From: Streptomyces sp. NBC_01454
Lineage (GTDB): Bacteria; Actinomycetota; Actinomycetes; Streptomycetales; Streptomycetaceae
Length of the DNA: 64,000 bases
Assembly (NCBI RefSeq): GCF_036227565.1
Contig: NZ_CP109460.1
Span: 1,860,001-1,924,000 of the forward strand
Direction: 5' to 3'
Shown: positions 9,250-19,488 of the stretch, piece by piece
How the letters are laid out: the number at the start of each line of letters is the position of its first letter
Position numbering within the stretch: position 1 is the first letter of the stretch
Position numbers and translations under genes: made by a program
Notes under the pieces: generated by a model
What the model saw: only the letters and a program-made list of their open reading frames with translations
Told to the model about the DNA's origin: nothing
The model's database searches: none

Positions 9250-10938
9250 GTGAGAGCACTTGCGTTGTACGGCACCATCGGGTCGCTGATGGTGACCGCC
9301 CTCGCCACTGCCCCGGCAGGCGGCGCCACGGGGGCCGTCGGTGCGCCACCCGCGCCGGTCGCGCACCGCCTCGAATTCGGCCGCTGCGCACCGGTGGAGC
9401 ATCTGCCGTCGTCCGTGGAGTGCGGCACCCTCACCGTTCCCCTCGACTACGCGCACCCCGACGGCAGGAAGATCCACCTCACCGTCAGCCGGGCCCGGGC
9501 CACCGCGCGCGGCGAGCGGCAGGGTTCCCTGGTCTTCAACCCCGGCGGGCCGGGTGCGTCCAGCATGGAGTTCCCGCTGTACGGCGGGCTGCCCAAGTGG
9601 AGCAGGTTGGCGCGCGCCTATGACTTCGTGGGCTATGCGCCGCGCGGCGTCGGCCGCTCGGCGCCGCTGTCGTGCCAGGACCCCAAGAAGTTCGCCAAGG
9701 TGCCCACCGACAGCCAGGTGCACCCCGATGCGGCCTTCAAGCGCAAGAAGGTGGCGGAGGCCAGGGCCTACGCCCGTGGCTGCGTCCGCCGGGCCGGGGC
9801 CGCGCTGCCCTTCTACAACTCCGTCAACAACGCCCGTGACCTGGACATGCTGCGGGCCGCGCTCGGCGAGCGGCGGCTGACCTTCATGGGTGCCTCGTAC
9901 GGGACGTACTTCGGCGCGGTCTATGCGACGCTCTTCCCCGGCCACGTCCGGCGGATGATCTTCGACAGCGTGGTCAACCCCGCTCCCCGGCAGATCTGGT
10001 ACCGCAACAACCTCGACCAGGACATCGCCTTCGAACGCCGCTGGGGCGACTGGCTGCGCTGGGTGGCCCGGCACAACGGCCAGTACCACCTGGGCACCAC
10101 CCGGCAGGCGGTGCAGCGCCGCTACGACACCGCCGTCACGAAGCTGCGCCGCGCCCCCCTCGAGGGAAAGATCGGCGCGGGACAGCTGCAGTCGGCCTTC
10201 CTCAAGAACGGCTACAACGACGCCTTCTGGCCACTGCGCGCCGAGGCGCTCTCGGCCTATCTGCACGGCGACCCCAAGCCGCTGATCGCCCAGGCCCTGC
10301 CCCAGGCCGCGGGCGCGGCCGCCGACGAGAACAGCGCCGCCGTGTACACCGCCGTCGAGTGCAACGACGCCCGCTGGCCGCGCAGCTGGCAGACCTGGAA
10401 CCGCGACAACACCGAGATCGCACGGACCGCACCGTTCGAGACCTGGGACAACGCCTGGATGAATCTGCCGTGCGCCTTCTGGCCCGACCGGGCGGAGTCG
10501 GCCGACGCCGAGCTGGACGCCGCGGCGCACCGGGCGGACGGCTCCGGGGCCGCGCAGGATCTGGTGAACGCCGCCGGCCGTACCGCCGAGACCGAGGTCG
10601 ACGGCGCGCTCCACGGCCCGCGCCGTCCGCTGGACGTCCACACCGAGCCGGGGGCGCTGCCGCCGGTGCTGCTGCTGGCCGCCGAGCGGGACGCGGCGAC
10701 GCCGTACCGGGGCGCGGTGGAGCTGCAGCAGCGGCTGCCCGGCTCCTCGCTGGTCACCGAGAACGGGGCGGGCACCCACGGCATCGCCTTCAACGACAAC
10801 GCCTGTGTGAACGCCTACGCCGAGGCGTATCTGCTGCACGGCAAGGTCCCGGCGCGCCGCGTCTACTGCGCGCCGCGCCCGGAGCCGGTGCCCGGCCAGC
10901 AGATGGTGCGATCGCAGCACGCGCTGCCGGGCAAGTAG
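9250..10938 (+). CDS. Secreted alpha/beta-hydrolase, tripeptidyl aminopeptidase (S33) type
   Basis: 562 residues with a Sec signal (RALALYGTIGSLMVTALATA, cleavage near 30). Catalytic Ser216 sits in MGASYGTYFG; the Asp is in LLLAAERDAATPYRG and the His in NGAGTHGIAFND, in the C-terminal TAP-like domain. Four or more Cys probably form disulfides. The family removes N-terminal tripeptides from exported proteins. The GTG at 9250 has GAAGGGA nine bases upstream; an ATG at 9223 is less likely because it would precede the signal peptide and has no ribosome site. Co-oriented with the MNIO cassette, but an 84 bp gap separates them. Confidence 0.88.
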   Translation: MRALALYGTIGSLMVTALATAPAGGATGAVGAPPAPVAHRLEFGRCAPVEHLPSSVECGTLTVPLDYAHPDGRKIHLTVSRARATARGERQGSLVFNPGGPGASSMEFPLYGGLPKWSRLARAYDFVGYAPRGVGRSAPLSCQDPKKFAKVPTDSQVHPDAAFKRKKVAEARAYARGCVRRAGAALPFYNSVNNARDLDMLRAALGERRLTFMGASYGTYFGAVYATLFPGHVRRMIFDSVVNPAPRQIWYRNNLDQDIAFERRWGDWLRWVARHNGQYHLGTTRQAVQRRYDTAVTKLRRAPLEGKIGAGQLQSAFLKNGYNDAFWPLRAEALSAYLHGDPKPLIAQALPQAAGAAADENSAAVYTAVECNDARWPRSWQTWNRDNTEIARTAPFETWDNAWMNLPCAFWPDRAESADAELDAAAHRADGSGAAQDLVNAAGRTAETEVDGALHGPRRPLDVHTEPGALPPVLLLAAERDAATPYRGAVELQQRLPGSSLVTENGAGTHGIAFNDNACVNAYAEAYLLHGKVPARRVYCAPRPEPVPGQQMVRSQHALPGK

Positions 10939-10952
10939 CCGGGGAGCAGCCG

Positions 10953-10984
10953 CCGCGGGCCGTCCCCGAGGGGGCGGCCCGCGG
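10953..10984. terminator. Bidirectional terminator hairpin
   Basis: CCGCGGGCCGTCCCC pairs with GGGGGCGGCCCGCGG (one G-U pair) around a two-base loop, between the convergent peptidase and hemQ genes. Confidence 0.7.
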
Positions 10985-11011
10985 TGCTGTGCGGCGGCGG
11001 CGCCCCAGGGC

Positions 11012-11773
11012 TCAGGCCAGGCCGGCGACCAGCTCGGAGACCGGCTTACGGCGCCCGGTGTAGAACGGGACCTCCTCGCGGACATGCATCCGCGCCTCGG
11101 AGCCGCGCAGATGCCGCATCAGGTCGACGATGCGGTAGAGCTCGTCGGCCTCGAAGGCCAGCACCCACTCGTAGTCGCCGAGCGAGAACGACGGCACGGT
11201 GTTGGCGCGCACGTCCGGGAAGCCGCGGGCCATCTTGCCGTGGTCGGCCAGCATCCGGCGGCGGTCCTCGTCCGGCAGGAGGTACCACTCGTAGGAGCGC
11301 ACGAAGGGGTAGACGCTCACGTAGGCGCGCGGCTGCTCATCGGCCATGAAGGCCGGGATGTGCGACTTGTTGAACTCGGCGGGGCGGTGCAGCGCCATGT
11401 TCGACCACACCGGCTCCAGCGCACGGCCCAGACGGGTACGGCGGAAGAGGTTGTACGCCTCCTGCAGGGCGTCCGAGCTCTCCGAGTGCCACCAGATCAT
11501 GAGGTCGGCGTCGGCGCGCAGGCCGGACACGTCGTACGTGCCGCGGACCACCACGTCCTTGGCCGCGAGCTGCGCGAACAGCTCTTCGACCTCGTCGGCG
11601 TAGCCGCTGCGGTCCTCCGGGAGGACCGCACGCAGCTTGAAGACCGACCAGAGGGTGTAGCGGACGACCTCGTTGAGGTCCTTGGCCTTCTTGCCGGCGT
11701 TCGGGGTCTTCTCGGGCGCCGCGGGGGTCTGCGGCGCGGAAGCGGGGGTGGAAGCGTCTGTCATGTCGTCCAT
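11012..11773 (-). CDS. hemQ: Coproheme decarboxylase HemQ/ChdC
   Basis: 253 residues. Last step of the coproporphyrin-dependent haem route: oxidative decarboxylation of Fe-coproporphyrin III to haem b. It has the chlorite-dismutase-like double ferredoxin fold. The catalytic-Tyr region is [12 protein letters not shown], the probable axial His is in ADHGKMAR, and [10 protein letters not shown] contacts the porphyrin. The first 30 residues are an Ala/Pro/Thr-rich tail. The ATG at 11773 is two bases after hemG's stop; MTDAST at 11764 is an alternative start. Translated from the same transcript as hemG. Confidence 0.92.
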   Translation of the reverse strand: MDDMTDASTPASAPQTPAAPEKTPNAGKKAKDLNEVVRYTLWSVFKLRAVLPEDRSGYADEVEELFAQLAAKDVVVRGTYDVSGLRADADLMIWWHSESSDALQEAYNLFRRTRLGRALEPVWSNMALHRPAEFNKSHIPAFMADEQPRAYVSVYPFVRSYEWYLLPDEDRRRMLADHGKMARGFPDVRANTVPSFSLGDYEWVLAFEADELYRIVDLMRHLRGSEARMHVREEVPFYTGRRKPVSELVAGLA

Positions 11774-11775
11774 TC

Positions 11776-13236
11776 TCACTCGCCCGGGGCCCGGTCCGCC
11801 GTCAGGGTCCCGAGGATCTCGTCGGCGGCGCGCTGCGCCGAGCCGATGCAGGCCGGGATCCCGACGCCGTCGTAGACCGCGCCGCACACCCGCAGCGCGC
11901 CCGGCATCCCGGCGACCGCGGCGCGGATCCTGGCGACCCGCTCCAGATGGCCGACCGCGTACTGCGGCAGTCCGCCCTCCCAGCGGGTGACGGCGGACGC
12001 CACCGGGCGGGCGGACAGGCCGACCGCCGCGCCGAGGTCGGCGAGCGAGAGCGCGACCAGCTCGGAGTCGTCGCGCCCGAGGTCGGCGTCGTCCTGGTAG
12101 CGGCCGACGGAGGTGCGCAGCACGAACAGGTCCGGGTCGGCGTCGCCGATCCAGCCCCATTTGTGGCTGGAGAAGGTGGAGGCCTTGATCCGGCGGCCGT
12201 CGACGGGCGGTACGAGGAAGCCGCTGCCGCCGGGCACCCGGTCCAGGTCGGCGCGGCGGAAGGCCATGGTGACCAGCGCCATCGAGGCGTAGTCGACGGT
12301 GGCCAGCTCGGTGGCCGCGGCGGGGCAGCCCCGGCTCAGGAGGTGTGCGGCGGCGCCCGCGGGGGCGGCCAGGACGACCGCGTCCGCGGTGAGCGTCCGG
12401 CCGCCGACGCGGATCCGCCAGCCGTCCTCCCCGGCCCAGTGCAACTCGTCCACGGCGGCCCCGGAGCGGATCTCGCCGCCGGCCCGGCGCACGGCCTCGG
12501 CGACGGCGCCCGGCAGGGTCCCGATCCCGCCGTCGATGCCCATGAAGACCGGCGCGGCGCCGGCCTGCCCGTTCTGCGGTGCGGTGGCGGCGGCGCGTGC
12601 CTGGAGGTCCCGTACGCCCTCGGTCAGGGAACGCCGGGTGCGGGCGACCTCGAAGAGCTGCGGGACGGCGGCGCGCATCGAGATGCGGTAGGCGTCTCCC
12701 GCGTAGACCCCGCCGAGCAGCGGCTCGACGAGCCGGTCGACGACCTCCCGGCCGAGCCGCGCGGCGACGTACTCGCCGACCGCGACGTCCTCGCCGGTCT
12801 CCGTGCGGGCCAGGGTCTCGTCCTGGGCGATCCGCGCCATGCCCTCCGGAGAGATCACACCGGAGGCGGCGAGCGGACCGAGGTCCCCGGGCACGCCCAT
12901 GACATGGCCCTTGGGCATCGGGCGCAGCGCGTCGCGGGTCCACAGGGCCGCGGTGGCGGTGGCCGGCGGCTGGAGCCGGCCGCCGATCCCGACGGCATGG
13001 GCCAGCTGCACCGCCTCCGGGCGCCTGGCCAGCATCGACTCGGCGCCGAGGTCGACGGGGACGCCCGCGATCCCGCCCGCGTGCAGCTTGCCCCCGAGCC
13101 GGCCGGAGGCCTCCAGGACGGTCACCCGGGCGCCGCCTTCGAGCAGCCGGTGCGCGGCCGCCAGCCCGGAGATGCCTCCACCGATGACGACGGCATGACC
13201 GGGCCCGCGGCCCGCGGGGGTGTGCGCTGCGCTCAT
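11776..13236 (-). CDS. hemG: Coproporphyrinogen III/protoporphyrinogen oxidase (HemY type)
   Basis: 486 residues, FAD-dependent six-electron oxidase, called hemG in Streptomyces annotations although it is the HemY/CgoX type. The dinucleotide-binding motif [21 protein letters not shown] is near residues 15-35, followed by [21 protein letters not shown]. The C-terminal [19 protein letters not shown] is the second FAD motif. In Gram-positives this enzyme converts coproporphyrinogen III to coproporphyrin III, the substrate chain used by the adjacent HemQ. First gene of a two-gene operon, divergent from the thiolase. Confidence 0.92.
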   Translation of the reverse strand: MSAAHTPAGRGPGHAVVIGGGISGLAAAHRLLEGGARVTVLEASGRLGGKLHAGGIAGVPVDLGAESMLARRPEAVQLAHAVGIGGRLQPPATATAALWTRDALRPMPKGHVMGVPGDLGPLAASGVISPEGMARIAQDETLARTETGEDVAVGEYVAARLGREVVDRLVEPLLGGVYAGDAYRISMRAAVPQLFEVARTRRSLTEGVRDLQARAAATAPQNGQAGAAPVFMGIDGGIGTLPGAVAEAVRRAGGEIRSGAAVDELHWAGEDGWRIRVGGRTLTADAVVLAAPAGAAAHLLSRGCPAAATELATVDYASMALVTMAFRRADLDRVPGGSGFLVPPVDGRRIKASTFSSHKWGWIGDADPDLFVLRTSVGRYQDDADLGRDDSELVALSLADLGAAVGLSARPVASAVTRWEGGLPQYAVGHLERVARIRAAVAGMPGALRVCGAVYDGVGIPACIGSAQRAADEILGTLTADRAPGE

Positions 13237-13470
13237 GCCTCCACTCTCTCAGAGCCGTGCGCCGCGGCCGCCGGGCGGCCCGCGGGCGGCAACGCCCCGG
13301 GGCGCCGGTGCCGTTCGCGGCCGCCACCCGGACATCCGCCGCGGGCCGGCAAGGTGTCCGAGAGCCCCCGTTGACAGCGGGCAGCGGCGGGCAAAGACTC
13401 GGGGGCGGTGGGTGGCGATCTTCGTGGCGCCCGCCGCACGCCGAGCCCGGGACAGCGAGGACAGCGCCTG

Positions 13471-14667
<1,197 letters not shown>

Positions 14668-14732
14668 GCGGCCGCGCTCGGCGACCTCGTCGCGGCAACG
14701 GCGAACGGCCCGCGGCGCGCCGGCTCAGGCCG

Positions 14733-14930
14733 TCAGGTCGCTGCTGATGCCGGGCCGGCAGCCGGTCCGGCCCGAACGCGAAGCATTCCCCGTCGTCCGC
14801 CGCGACGAGCCGGCCGCCGATCCGGACGAAGTGGGGACTCCTCACGCGGCGGTGACGCCACGCATGCCCGCAGGGTGTCGGCGTCTTCGGCCGGGTCGGG
14901 GCCGGCGCCCTCCTCGGCGCGGCACACCAC
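14733..14930 (-). pseudogene. Frameshifted small ORF, unknown
   Basis: On the minus strand, 14930 to about 14855 reads VVCRAEEGAGPDPAEDADTL in one frame; from about 14845 a second frame reads VRSPHFVRIGGRLVAADDGE and CFAFGPDRLPA. Both stretches have G or C at nearly every third codon position, the strongest coding signal in this gap, but neither frame is open across the whole. One indel near 14845-14860 would join them. Family not recognised. The rest of the gap 14668-15105 shows only the promoter side of the next gene. Confidence 0.4.
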
Positions 14931-15105
14931 CTGATGCGCCGTCCGCCCGACCGGCGGGCCCGGCGCACGGCGCGGGGTTGTCCACAGCCCCCGCGCGCGG
15001 GGCCGACGCGCCGTAACGTGACGAAGGCACGCGAGAGAACGGCCGATGCGCGGCACGACACGGCACGCGGACGACACGGACGACACGGACGGCAAGGGGG
15101 CCGGC

Positions 15106-16488
15106 ATGACCACGGAACGCCTGGTGATCGTCGGCGGTGATGCGGCAGGGATGGCCGCGGCCTCGCAGGCCCGCCGGCTCAGGAAGTCCGGTGAGCTGGC
15201 CATCACCGCCTTCGAGCGCAGCCACTTCACGTCGTACTCGGCCTGCGGGATCCCGTACTGGGTGGGCGGCGAGGTCGACGGCCCGGATGCGCTGATCGCG
15301 CGTTCGGCGGCGGAGCACCGCGCGCGGGAGATCGATCTGCGGATGCGCACCGAGGTGACCGAACTCGACCTGGACCGCGGCCGGGTGCGTACCCGGGAGC
15401 TGGACGACGGCGGCCGGGAGACCTGGACGGGCTTCGACAAGCTGGTGCTGGCGACCGGGGCGCGCCCGCGCCGGCCCCGGCTGCCGGGGATCGACGCGCC
15501 GGGGGTGCACGGTGTGCAGACCCTCGACGACGGCCGGGCGCTGCTGGACACCCTGGAGGCCTCGGCGGGCCGCCGGGCGGTGGTGGTCGGCGCGGGCTAC
15601 ATCGGGGTGGAGATGGCCGAGGCCCTGATCCACCGCGGCTACGACGTCACCGTCCTGGAGCGGACCGCACAGCCGATGTCCACCCTCGACCCGGACATGG
15701 GCGCCCTCGTCCACGAGGCGATGTGCGCGATGGGCATCGAGACGGTGCGCGGTACGGCCGTCACCGGCGTGCTGACCGGCGCGGACGGCCGGGCCCGCGC
15801 GGTGACCACCGAGGACACCGAGTACCCGGCGGATGTGGTCGTGCTGGGCATGGGCGTGAGCCCCGAGACCACGCTCGCCGAGGCGGCCGGGCTGCCGCTG
15901 GGAGAGTCCGGCGGACTGCTCACGGACCTGGCGATGCGGGTCCGCGGCCAGGACCACATCTGGGCGGGCGGGGACTGTGTGGAGGTGTGGGATCTGGTCT
16001 CCGGCCGCACCCGCCATATCGCGCTGGGCACCCACGCCAACAAACACGGGCAGGTCATCGGCACCAACGCGGGCGGCGGCTATGCGACCTTCCCCGGCGT
16101 CGTCGGCACGGCCGTCAGCAAGGTCTGCGACCTGGAGATCGCCCGTACGGGCCTGCTGGAGCGCCACGCCGACGCCGCCGGGCTGCGCTTCGTCACCGCG
16201 ACCGTCGAGGCCACCAACCGCGCGGGCTACTACCCCGGCGCCCGCCCGATGCACGTCAAGATGCTCGCCGAGCGCCGTACGGGACGGCTGCTGGGCGTGC
16301 AGATCGTCGGTCGTGAGGGCGCCGGCAAGCGCGTGGACGTCGCGGCGGTCGCGCTCACAGCCGGGATGACCGTGGAGCAGATGACCGCCCTCGACCTCGG
16401 TTACGCCCCGCCGTTCTCCCCGGTCTGGGACCCCGTGCTGGTGGCCGCCCGCAAGGCGACCCGGGCCGTACGGGAGGCCGGGGACTGA
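15106..16488 (+). CDS. CoA-disulfide-reductase-like FAD/NAD(P) oxidoreductase
   Basis: 460 residues, class III pyridine nucleotide-disulfide oxidoreductase. FAD motif LVIVGGDAAGMAAASQARR at residues 6-24. The single redox Cys is C47 in YSACGIPYW, the signature of CoA-disulfide reductase and NADH oxidase. NAD motif AVVVGAGYIGVEMAEALI is near 165-182. Dimerisation domain from about 330, with no rhodanese fusion. ATG at 15106 with AAGGGGG upstream, chosen over the frame open to 15046. Lies between the frameshifted ORF and hemE; probably thiol redox maintenance. Substrate (CoA or another thiol) unproven. Confidence 0.85.
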   Translation: MTTERLVIVGGDAAGMAAASQARRLRKSGELAITAFERSHFTSYSACGIPYWVGGEVDGPDALIARSAAEHRAREIDLRMRTEVTELDLDRGRVRTRELDDGGRETWTGFDKLVLATGARPRRPRLPGIDAPGVHGVQTLDDGRALLDTLEASAGRRAVVVGAGYIGVEMAEALIHRGYDVTVLERTAQPMSTLDPDMGALVHEAMCAMGIETVRGTAVTGVLTGADGRARAVTTEDTEYPADVVVLGMGVSPETTLAEAAGLPLGESGGLLTDLAMRVRGQDHIWAGGDCVEVWDLVSGRTRHIALGTHANKHGQVIGTNAGGGYATFPGVVGTAVSKVCDLEIARTGLLERHADAAGLRFVTATVEATNRAGYYPGARPMHVKMLAERRTGRLLGVQIVGREGAGKRVDVAAVALTAGMTVEQMTALDLGYAPPFSPVWDPVLVAARKATRAVREAGD

Positions 16489-16527
16489 CGGTTGACGGGC
16501 GGGGGCCGGCCGGTGGGGCGGCTCCGC

Positions 16528-17595
16528 TCAGCGGGCCGTCTGCGTGTGGACGTACTCGACGAGGCGGGTCAGCGCGTCCGGTTCGGTGGTGGGCAGCACG
16601 CCGTGGCCGAGGTTGAAGATGTGCCCCTCCAGACCGGCGGCCGCGTCGAGGACCTCACGGGCCTTGGTCTCGACGGCCTCGCGGGGAGCGAAGAGCACGG
16701 CCGGGTCGATGTTGCCCTGGAGCGCCTTGCCGGGGCCGACGCGGCGGGCCGCCTCGTCCAGCGGGACGCGCCAGTCGGCGCCGACGACGTCCGCGCCCGC
16801 CTCGCCCATCAGGCCGAGGAGTTCACCGGTGCCCACACCGAAGTGGATGCGCGGGACACCCAGGCCCTCGACCGCGCGGAACACCTTGGCGGAGGCCGGC
16901 ATCACGCTGCGGCGGTAGTCGGCCGGCGAGAGCGCGCCCACCCAGGAGTCGAAGAGCTGCACCGCGCTCGCCCCGGCCTCGATCTGGACCTTGAGGAAGG
17001 CCGAGGTGATGTCGGCCAGGCGGTCCAGAAGGTCGGCCCACAGCTGCGGGTCGCCGTACATGAGGGCCTTGGTGCGCTCGTGGTTGCGCGACGGGCCGCC
17101 CTCGACGAGGTAGCTGGCGAGCGTGAAGGGCGCGCCGGCGAAGCCGATGAGGGGCGTACCGCCGAGCTCGCGGACGAGCATGCCCATGGCCTCGGTGACG
17201 TAGGAGACGTCGCCGGGCTCCAGGTCGCGCAGCTGCGCGAGGTCGGCACGGGTGCGGATCGGGTTCTCGACGACGGGGCCGACACCGGGCTTGATGTCGA
17301 GGTCGACGCCGATGGCCTTGAGGGGGACGACGATGTCGCTGAAGTAGATCGCGGCGTCGACGTTGTGGCGGCGCACGGGCTGCAGCGTGATCTCGGTGAC
17401 CAGCTCGGGCCGCATGCAGGAGTCGAGCATCGCGATGCCCTCGCGGACCTTGCGGTACTCGGGAAGTGAGCGCCCGGCCTGGCGCATGAACCACACCGGG
17501 GTGTGCGGCACCGGCTCCCGTCGGCACGCCTTGAGGAAAGCCGAGTCGTACGTAGCGGTCTGCTGCTGGCCCGTGGCCTGGTTGTTGGCGCTCAC
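16528..17595 (-). CDS. hemE: Uroporphyrinogen III decarboxylase
   Basis: 355 residues. Decarboxylates the four acetates of uroporphyrinogen III to give coproporphyrinogen III, the substrate of the HemG-type enzyme encoded 3.3 kb away. Signatures: [16 protein letters not shown] near residues 38-53, the Asp in [34 protein letters not shown], and the C-terminal [16 protein letters not shown] start at 17595 with no clear Shine-Dalgarno (AAGATT lies about six bases upstream, so possibly leaderless). Divergent from DUF3000, with a 147 bp shared upstream region. Confidence 0.95.
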   Translation of the reverse strand: MSANNQATGQQQTATYDSAFLKACRREPVPHTPVWFMRQAGRSLPEYRKVREGIAMLDSCMRPELVTEITLQPVRRHNVDAAIYFSDIVVPLKAIGVDLDIKPGVGPVVENPIRTRADLAQLRDLEPGDVSYVTEAMGMLVRELGGTPLIGFAGAPFTLASYLVEGGPSRNHERTKALMYGDPQLWADLLDRLADITSAFLKVQIEAGASAVQLFDSWVGALSPADYRRSVMPASAKVFRAVEGLGVPRIHFGVGTGELLGLMGEAGADVVGADWRVPLDEAARRVGPGKALQGNIDPAVLFAPREAVETKAREVLDAAAGLEGHIFNLGHGVLPTTEPDALTRLVEYVHTQTAR

Positions 17596-17729
17596 GCACC
17601 AAATCTTCGCACGCCGGGCCGGCGTGCGATTTCGGCGGGTGGCCGATATCTCCGCATGTGCCCGAAGGCACCTCCGAACGGGCGACGCGCGCACCGGGTG
17701 TCCTCCCCGTATGCGGGCCCGGTTCCGCC

Positions 17730-17735
17730 TAATCT
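17730..17735 (+). promoter_or_regulatory. Leaderless-type -10 box
   Basis: TAATCT stands seven bases before the ATG at 17743, a good leaderless promoter match; no Shine-Dalgarno is present. Confidence 0.5.
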
Positions 17736-17742
17736 TCCGGGC

Positions 17743-18399
17743 ATGGCTGCGGCTCATGAACACCTCGCGGACGGCGCGGACGAGGCCCCGATCCCCTTCC
17801 GTCAGGCGGTCGAAGCGCTCCGCGCGGCCCGACTGCGGCCGGAGATCGAAATCGATCCGACGCCCGCGCCGAAGCGGCTCGCCCCGTTCGCGTACGCCCT
17901 GGAAGCGGCGGTCGTCGAGCGCGGCGCGGGCCCGGACGGCGAGGACCGGGATCTGGCGGACGGACGGCTGGTGGTGCTGCACAACCCGGCCGGTGACGAC
18001 ACCTGGCAGGGCGCCTTCCGGGTGGTGACCCTGGCGCGGGCGGAGCTGGAGCCGGAGATGGGCAGCGATCCGCTGTTGCCGGAGGTGTCGTGGTCGTGGC
18101 TGACGGGCGCACTGGAGGCGCGCGGGGTGCACTACGGCGCGCCGAGCGGAACGGTGACGCGGGCCGGCTCGTACTACTTCGGCGGGCTCGCGGCGCGTGA
18201 ACCCGCGACCCAGATCGAGATCCGGGCCTCGTGGACGCCGAGCGAGGGCGCCGGCGGGGTGCCGGATCTGGCGGCGCATCTGGCGGCGTGGTGCGATCTG
18301 CTGTGCCAGGTGGCGGGCCTGCCGCCGGCCACGCTCGACATGCCTCCGCGCGGCGGGGTCGTCCCGCTCCCCCAGCGTCGCGGCGCACAGCCCCGCTGA
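17743..18399 (+). CDS. DUF3000 protein
   Basis: 218 residues, actinobacterial DUF3000 family (SCO6030-like by position, recalled). Features include [34 protein letters not shown] and the aromatic [21 protein letters not shown]. No membrane segment or signal. Function unknown; family members are conserved beside hemE and RNase D in actinobacteria. ATG at 17743 is preceded by a -10-like TAATCT. Confidence 0.85.
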   Translation: MAAAHEHLADGADEAPIPFRQAVEALRAARLRPEIEIDPTPAPKRLAPFAYALEAAVVERGAGPDGEDRDLADGRLVVLHNPAGDDTWQGAFRVVTLARAELEPEMGSDPLLPEVSWSWLTGALEARGVHYGAPSGTVTRAGSYYFGGLAAREPATQIEIRASWTPSEGAGGVPDLAAHLAAWCDLLCQVAGLPPATLDMPPRGGVVPLPQRRGAQPR

Positions 18400-18748
18400 G
18401 CTGCGCTTTTCCCCTCCGGTCCGGTGTGCGCCGACAGCGCCCCGCACCGCCGACCGGGGTCATCGTCCACGGCCGGACGGGCGTCGCGCCCGTCCGGCCG
18501 TCTTGCGGGGACGACGAGGAGGCGGCGCCGCACCGCATCGCGTACGGCTTTGATCATCTTGGTGCACACCGGGTGCGCAACTGTGATCGATCACGCATCC
18601 GATTTGCCCGAATTGCCCCTAACTAAATCGTGATCAAAGTCTAAAGTCCCGCCGGATTGCTGCCGAAGAGGTCAGTGACCCTTCAAACACGGATCATTCC
18701 GGCTCCCCCCAGCCGGCTCCGTCCTCGCCACTCCCCCCAGGAGGCCCG
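18400..18748. other. 349-bp upstream region of the LuxR gene
   Basis: No gene seen. AT content rises after 18540, unlike the surrounding sequence, with a Crp-like palindrome at 18583-18594 and further GTGATC-type words around 18630, as expected for a regulated promoter. No other structure was found. Confidence 0.5.
18583..18594. promoter_or_regulatory. Crp-like palindrome upstream of the LuxR gene
   Basis: GTGATCGATCAC is a perfect 12-bp palindrome that fits the GTG-N6-CAC core of actinobacterial Crp sites. It lies 155 bp before the regulator start. The word TGATCA also occurs nearby at 18551 and 18631. Binding is inferred from pattern only. Confidence 0.4.
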
Positions 18749-19411
18749 GTGTCTGTTCTCCTCGAGCAACCTTCGAGCCTGGTCGCCTACCGCCCGAACA
18801 AGCCGACGGCCATGGTCGTCGTGGCCGACCCTCGCGTCCGCTCCACCGTCACCCGCCACCTGTGGGCCCTCGGAGTGCGGGATGTCATCGAGGCGTCGTC
18901 CATCGCGGAGGCCCGTCCCCGCGTCGGCAACCCGCGCGACATCTGCGTGGCCGACGTCCACCTTCCCGACGGCTCCGGCCTGACCCTCCTGTCCGAGACC
19001 CGGGCGGCGGGCTGGCCCAACGGCCTCGCACTGTCCGCGGCCGACGACATCGGCGCCGTACGCAACGCCCTGGCGGGCGGCGTCAAGGGCTACGTCGTCA
19101 CCGGCACCCGTACCAATCTGGGCATCCCCGGCCGTCCCGGCACCTCGCCGATCGGCGCCAACGCGGCCCGTATGCAGCGCCGCCCCCCGGGTGCCCCTGG
19201 GCACCCCGGTGGCTACCGCGAGCTGTCGGGCCGTGAGGTCGAGGTATTGCGGCTGGTGGCGGAGGGCCAGTCCAACAAGGCCATCGGCGTCTCGATGGGG
19301 CTCTCGGCGCTGACCGTCAAGAGCCACCTCGCCCGTATCGCCCGCAAGCTCGGCACCGGGGACCGGGCCGGAATGGTGGCGGTCGCACTGCGCACCGGCA
19401 TCATCCACTGA
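18749..19411 (+). CDS. LuxR-family response regulator, atypical receiver
   Basis: 220 residues. Receiver-like domain 15-125 with a likely phospho-acceptor Asp in VADVHLPDGSG, but the acidic pair is reduced to one Asp (VVVADPRV) and the conserved Lys after GYVV is missing, so phosphorylation may not be the signal. C-terminal LuxR HTH (LSGREVEVLRLVAEGQSNKA, then LTVKSHLARIARKLG) covers 157-215. GTG start at 18749 with AGGAGG nearby. Between DUF3000 and rnd, with no adjacent histidine kinase. SCO6029-like by position (recalled). Confidence 0.85.
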   Translation: MSVLLEQPSSLVAYRPNKPTAMVVVADPRVRSTVTRHLWALGVRDVIEASSIAEARPRVGNPRDICVADVHLPDGSGLTLLSETRAAGWPNGLALSAADDIGAVRNALAGGVKGYVVTGTRTNLGIPGRPGTSPIGANAARMQRRPPGAPGHPGGYRELSGREVEVLRLVAEGQSNKAIGVSMGLSALTVKSHLARIARKLGTGDRAGMVAVALRTGIIH

Positions 19412-19430
19412 CCGCTCACCCGACCGGCCC

Positions 19431-19460
19431 GCCCGTCGAGGGAACGTTCCCTCGACGGGC
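19431..19460. terminator. Perfect 30-bp palindrome between luxR and rnd
   Basis: Two 15-base perfectly complementary arms with no spacer, starting GCCCGTCGAGGG and centred on AACGTT. It is 19 bp after the regulator stop and 28 bp before the rnd start. As RNA it forms a 13-bp stem with a four-base loop and no T-tract, so terminator is likely; a DNA-binding operator for rnd is the alternative. Confidence 0.6.
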
Positions 19461-19476
19461 GACGTGCATACACAGA

Positions 19477-19482
19477 TACCCT
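19477..19482 (+). promoter_or_regulatory. Leaderless-type -10 box before rnd
   Basis: TACCCT, then six bases, then the GTG at 19489; no Shine-Dalgarno. Fits a leaderless transcript starting just after the 30-bp palindrome. Confidence 0.45.
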
Positions 19483-19488
19483 TGACTG

